From an uncultured Clostridia bacterium (GTDB lineage: Bacteria > Bacillota > Clostridia > TANB77 > CAG-508), in assembly GCA_948585895.1 (NCBI GenBank), contig CAPBNZ010000071.1, positions 1-8,186 of the forward strand: a stretch of 8,186 nucleotides of DNA, given 5' to 3'. The notes beneath the pieces are model-generated. The model had not been told where the DNA came from. It worked only from the letters and a program-made list of their open reading frames with translations, and searched no databases. Shown here piece after piece: positions 4,879 through 8,186 of this stretch. Position numbers and translations under genes: made by a program. How positions within the stretch are numbered: position 1 is the stretch's first letter; each line of letters opens with the position of its first letter.

Positions 4879-6913
4879 ATGAATTACAAAATAGAAGGAG
4901 CCATTAGAAGAAATCGAAAAAATTTTATAATATTTGCTATACTATGGTTATTTATAGCCATAGTATTTGTTGCACCTTTTGCTTTTAGTTCTTATACAGC
5001 AGGGCTAGAAGGAAAGATGAATTTAGAGGTGTTTTTTGAGACATTTGGAACATCCATTTCTAATCCATTTGGTACAATAGGGAAGATACTTTCAGAAGGA
5101 GCCAGTGGAACTTATTTTTCAACCTTATTAGTTGTAACAATAATATATTCTGTATTCTTTTTTATAGGATTTGTAAGATCAGCACCAAAAAACGAATACT
5201 CTGACATAGAACATGGATCAAGTGATTGGAGTCAAAGAGGAGAGCAATATCAAATACTAAATAAAAACAAGGGAATTATACTAGCAGAAGACAATTATTT
5301 ACCAGTTGATAAACGAGGAAATGTCAATGTATTAGTTGTTGGACGGATCAGGATCTGGTAAATCAGCTTCCTATTCGATTCCTAATGCTTATCAATGTTT
5401 AGGTTCTTATATCTTTACCGATCCAAAAGGAGAACTATATGATAGAACAGCAGGATATCTAAAAGAACAAGGATATGACATAAAAGTATTAAATTTAGTA
5501 AGACCACAATATAGTGATGGTTATAATCCATTAATGCATATATCATCTGAATTAGATGTTGACGTAATAGCCAATACCATTGTAAAAGGACAACAATCAG
5601 AAGGTGGAAAAGCAGATCCATATTGGGATGATATGGCAGAAATGCTATTAAAAGCATTAATTTATTATTTAATTGCAACTAGACCAGAAGAAGAACAAAA
5701 CTTAGCAAGTTGTGCAGAGCTAGTAAGAGCAGCTAATAATAATGGAGGAAGTAACTTATTAACAGAATTAATAAGTCAATTACCATATGACCATCCAGCA
5801 AGAATGTATTATAAATCAATTGAGATTGCACCAGAAAAAACATATGGATCAATCTTAAGTTCATTACAATCAAAATTAGGTAAATTTGACTCGAAGGAAA
5901 TTGCAGAATTAACATCAACAGACACAATAGATTTTGAAGAAATAGGTAACAAAAAAACAGCAGTATATGTTATATCATCTGATACCCATACAGCCTATGA
6001 CTTTTTATTAACTATATTCTTCTCACAAATGATACAACAATTGTATGACCATGCTGATCAAAATGGAGGAGCATTAAAAATACCAGCTTATTTTATCTTA
6101 GATGAGTTTGCCAACATAGGAAAGATACCAGACTTTGACAAAAAAATATCAACCTCTAGAAGTAGAAAAATATCATTTAGTGTTATCTTGCAAAATATAG
6201 ATCAATTGGAAGCTGTTTATGAAAAATCCTATGAAACCATTATGGGTAACTGTGACACTCACATATTCTTAGGAAGTAACTCTTATAAAACAGTGGAATA
6301 TTTCTCAAAGGCATTAGGAGAGAAAACCATTGAAAGAGACAGTATTTCTATTAATCGAGATAGGCAAAATTGGAAAACGGGAAAGTCTGTGTCAGATCAA
6401 GTTATGGCAAGAGCCTTAATGACACCAGATGAACTTCGTAGACTAGACAATGATTTATGTATTATATTTGAAAAAGGAATCAAGCCAGTAAAAGCAAATA
6501 AATTTTATTACTTTAAACATCCAATGGCAAAGAAGATGAAAATGCTAGAAATAAGCCATAATGATATTGGAGAAATCGACAGAGGAACTTGGAGAAAATA
6601 CAATCCATATAATCCATATGTAGAAGAAAAGGATGAAAAAGCAGCTCAAAATTTAAAAGTGGAATCATTAGACGATTTATTTGAGGATGAGCCAAAAGCC
6701 AAAGAAGAAACAAAAAATAGTAAAATATCAGAACTAAAATTTGAGCAACCTAAAATAAACGATTCTTTACAAAAATCAAAACCCATGTTAGATTTAGAGA
6801 ACTTTAAAGAAGATGCACCTATGTTACCACAAGAAGATGAAAATGATATCTATGATTTACAAAAGGAATTAGAAGCAAAATTTGATGAATTGTTTGGACC
6901 AATTGATGACTAA
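4879..6913 (+). CDS. VirD4/TraG-family type IV secretion coupling protein, needing a +1 shift in Walker A
   Basis: Coupling proteins are inner-membrane hexameric ATPases that bring relaxase-DNA or protein substrates to a type IV secretion channel. The N-terminal frame has two membrane helices (about residues 15-36 and 79-99), followed by the region before the nucleotide-binding domain. It reads NVLVVG, then CGG, and stops at TAA 5359-5361. Skipping the C at 5344 gives Gly-Gly-Ser-Gly-Ser-Gly-Lys-Ser, a perfect Walker A, and an open frame to 6913. It continues with FTDPKGELYDRTAGYL, YNPLMHI, PYWDDMAEMLLKALIYYL, Walker B ILDEFANIG (Asp-Glu at 408-409 of the joined protein), then SRSRKISFSVILQNIDQL and NCDTHIFLGS. 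The acidic C-terminal tail is typical of Firmicutes VirD4-like proteins. Joined length is 677 residues. The ATG at 4879 is preferred over a GTG at 4870 because AGGTGA (4868-4873) precedes it by five bases. No relaxase, VirB4 or VirB6 gene is present in the window. Confidence 0.92.
5344..5347 (+). other. Candidate +1 frameshift site CGGA inside Walker A
   Basis: The upstream frame reads GTT GTT GGA CGG ATC and stops five codons after the CGG begins. Omitting the C gives GGA GGA TCA GGA TCT GGT AAA TCA, the P-loop Gly-Gly-Ser-Gly-Ser-Gly-Lys-Ser. The shift point is unambiguous because the residues on both sides are motif residues. It has the same form as the murF site: an in-frame CGG whose last two bases plus the next base make a glycine codon. 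Confidence 0.65.
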
Positions 6914-6932
6914 AGGGATACACCCTTTAGTC
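6908..6932 (+). terminator. Terminator of the coupling-protein operon
   Basis: GACTAAAGGG (6908-6917) and CCCTTTAGTC (6923-6932) form a perfect 10-bp stem with a five-base loop, followed by the T-rich GTTTTCGTTGT. The stop codon TAA at 6911-6913 lies inside the left arm. It ends the three-gene unit. Confidence 0.75.
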
Positions 6933-7030
6933 GTTTTCGTTGTAGAATAACTATATAATACATAACGTGCATAATCATTGAAAATTAAATTATTTTATTT
7001 AGAACACCATAGGTTCAAATCGTTTTTGAA

Positions 7031-7048
7031 TGCGAAAATATTTTCGCA
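7031..7048. promoter_or_regulatory. 18-bp perfect palindrome upstream of the nuclease promoter
   Basis: TGCGAAAATATTTTCGCA is its own reverse complement and ends seven bases before the likely -35 box of the nuclease gene. Just upstream is a second, weaker inverted repeat, TTCAAA (7014-7019) with TTTGAA (7025-7030). With no loop it makes a poor terminator and a good dimer-binding operator. It does not clearly match the Bacillus-type LexA box (CGAAC, four bases, GTTCG). Confidence 0.55.
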
Positions 7049-7054
7049 AAACTA

Positions 7055-7083
7055 TTGCAAAAAAAAAAGAAATATAGTAAAAT
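7055..7083 (+). promoter_or_regulatory. Probable promoter of the SbcD-like gene
   Basis: TTGCAA (7055-7060), a 17-base spacer beginning with an A-tract, and TAAAAT (7078-7083) make a plausible sigma-A promoter (4/6 and 5/6 matches) with a leader of about 28 bases. Another TATAAT at 6954-6959 has no good -35. Confidence 0.5.
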
Positions 7084-7106
7084 AATTTCCAGAATTAAAA
7101 AAGAAG

Positions 7107-7111
7107 AGGAG
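7107..7111 (+). promoter_or_regulatory. Ribosome binding site fixing the SbcD-like start
   Basis: AGGAG lies six bases before the ATG at 7118. A longer in-frame reading from TTG 7055 adds only a Lys-rich leader encoded by the promoter region and is rejected. Confidence 0.8.
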
Positions 7112-7117
7112 AAAAGA

Positions 7118-8186
7118 ATGAAATTTGTACATATAGCAGATATGCATTTTGATAGTCCTTTTGTTAATCTTTCAGATAAAGACATTTTAGGAGATTTACG
7201 AAGACTAGAACAACGAAAAGTATTTAAAAAAGTAATCGAGTATATCAAACAAAACGAAATTGAATACTTATTTATTTCAGGAGATTTCTATGAGCATAAA
7301 TATGTAAAATCATCAACAATTGAATATATAAACAATCTAGCAAGAGAAATCCCAAGCACCAAGATATTTATTAGTCCAGGAAACCATGACCCATATCTAA
7401 AAAATTCTTATTATAATAAATTTAGTTGGAACGAGAATATTAAAATATTTCATTCAGAAATTGAAAAAATAGAAGATGATAATGTAGTTATTTATGGATA
7501 TGGATTCAGTGATTTTTATTGTACCAATTGTGAAATTGAAGAATTAAAAATAGACAATCCAAATAAAGTAAATATATTAATTATTCATGGAACATTAGAT
7601 GGAGCATCCATAGAAGAAAAGCAATACAATTCAATAGCAAAAAAAATGCTAGAAGAAAAGAAATTTGACTATGTAGCATTAGGACATATTCATAAGCCAG
7701 ATTATAAAGAGAAAATCGTATATCCAGGATCAACTATTTCATTAGGATTTGATGAATTAGGAGAACATGGAATGGTAGTAGGAGACATACAAAAAGGGAA
7801 ATTAGAATTAGAATTTATACCATTAGATGAAGAAACGTTCAAAGAAATAGAAATAGACATAACGAATATTTTATCCAAAGAAGAATTAATAGAAAAAATA
7901 GAAAATATAAAAACAGAAGAAAATAAATTATATAAAATAATTTTAATTGGAAATAAAAATATAGAAATAAATATAAAAAATAAATGAATTAGAAATACAA
8001 AATAATGAATATGTAAAAATAATACTAAAAGGAAGCCGAAATTTTGAAATTAATAAATATGATTTATTAAAATATATAAAAGAAGAAAGAATTATAAAAA
8101 TTAAAAATTATACAAAAATAGCTTATAATTTAGAAAAAATGGTCAATGAAAATACCTTAAAGGGATTATTCATAAAAGAAATGTTA
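7118..8186 (+). CDS. SbcD/YhaO-type DNA repair metallophosphoesterase, frameshifted near its 3' part and cut by the window edge
   Basis: A calcineurin-like phosphoesterase of the SbcD/Mre11 nuclease group, expected to process DNA ends with a two-metal centre in partnership with an SMC-like ATPase (SbcC, or YhaN for YhaO-type proteins). All phosphoesterase motifs are present: Asp8-x-His10 (HIADMHFD), GD at 55-56 (SGDFYEHK), GNHD at 88-91, IIHG with His157, and GHIH at 189-192. The zero frame ends at TGA 7985-7987 after 289 residues. Family-like C-terminal sequence (KIILKGSRNFEIN, then NLEKMVNENTLKGLFIKEML) continues in the +1 frame from about 7983 to the window end, so a +1 shift lies within roughly 7977-7985, where six A residues precede T-AAA-TGA. 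A homopolymer length error or mutation is the simplest cause. A partner ATPase gene would be expected downstream, outside the window. Confidence 0.9.

Noticed and set aside
7012..7021. GGTTCAAATC, which resembles a tRNA T-loop and might mark a tRNA end or attachment site
   Set aside because: No acceptor stem, CCA or T-arm pairing fits around it; the bases form the TTCAAA/TTTGAA inverted repeat instead.
1..8186. CRISPR arrays, rRNA, tRNA, complete insertion sequences or a replication origin
   Set aside because: No regularly spaced repeats, RNA gene signatures, transposase frames or DnaA-box clusters were seen.

Overview
The window is strongly AT-rich DNA with every convincing gene on the + strand and textbook AGGAGG-type ribosome binding sites. 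It looks like chromosome of a low-GC Gram-positive bacterium (Clostridia or Bacilli, probably host-associated). TGA is a normal stop (it ends ddl) and Trp is TGG, so this is not a Mycoplasma-type code.

Layout. (1) 1-2552: cell-wall operon. murF (D-Ala-D-Ala adding enzyme) is followed by an intact ddl (D-Ala-D-Ala ligase), so the ligase that makes the dipeptide sits next to the enzyme that attaches it to the UDP-MurNAc tripeptide. murF reads correctly only with a +1 shift near base 485, and its last 37 codons are cut off by a 45-nt stretch with two in-frame stops. (2) 2548-2684: a perfect 33-bp inverted repeat built on a GGGGACGGAGG core (a REP/MITE-like element that supplies the ddl stop codon), then a rho-independent terminator. 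(3) 2695-3618: extended -10 promoter and a zinc-finger-less DnaJ/CbpA-type co-chaperone. (4) 3619-6932: a non-coding spacer ending in a consensus promoter flanked by two palindromes, then a three-gene unit: two small proteins I do not recognise and a VirD4/TraG-family type IV coupling protein, closed by a terminator hairpin. The coupling protein also needs a +1 shift, exactly inside its Walker A motif. (5) 6933-8186: an 18-bp palindrome, a promoter, and an SbcD/YhaO-type nuclease gene that runs off the window and has its own +1 shift near base 7980.

The observation most worth following: by my manual scan, the triplet CGG is an in-frame codon only twice in roughly 2,300 codons, and those two are exactly where murF and the coupling protein need +1 shifts. 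In both, skipping the C of CGG and reading the next GGR as Gly restores a conserved glycine motif. This suggests that CGG is unassigned (or read as part of a CGGR quadruplet) in this organism and is tolerated only as a +1 frameshift site. Independent sequencing errors are the main alternative.
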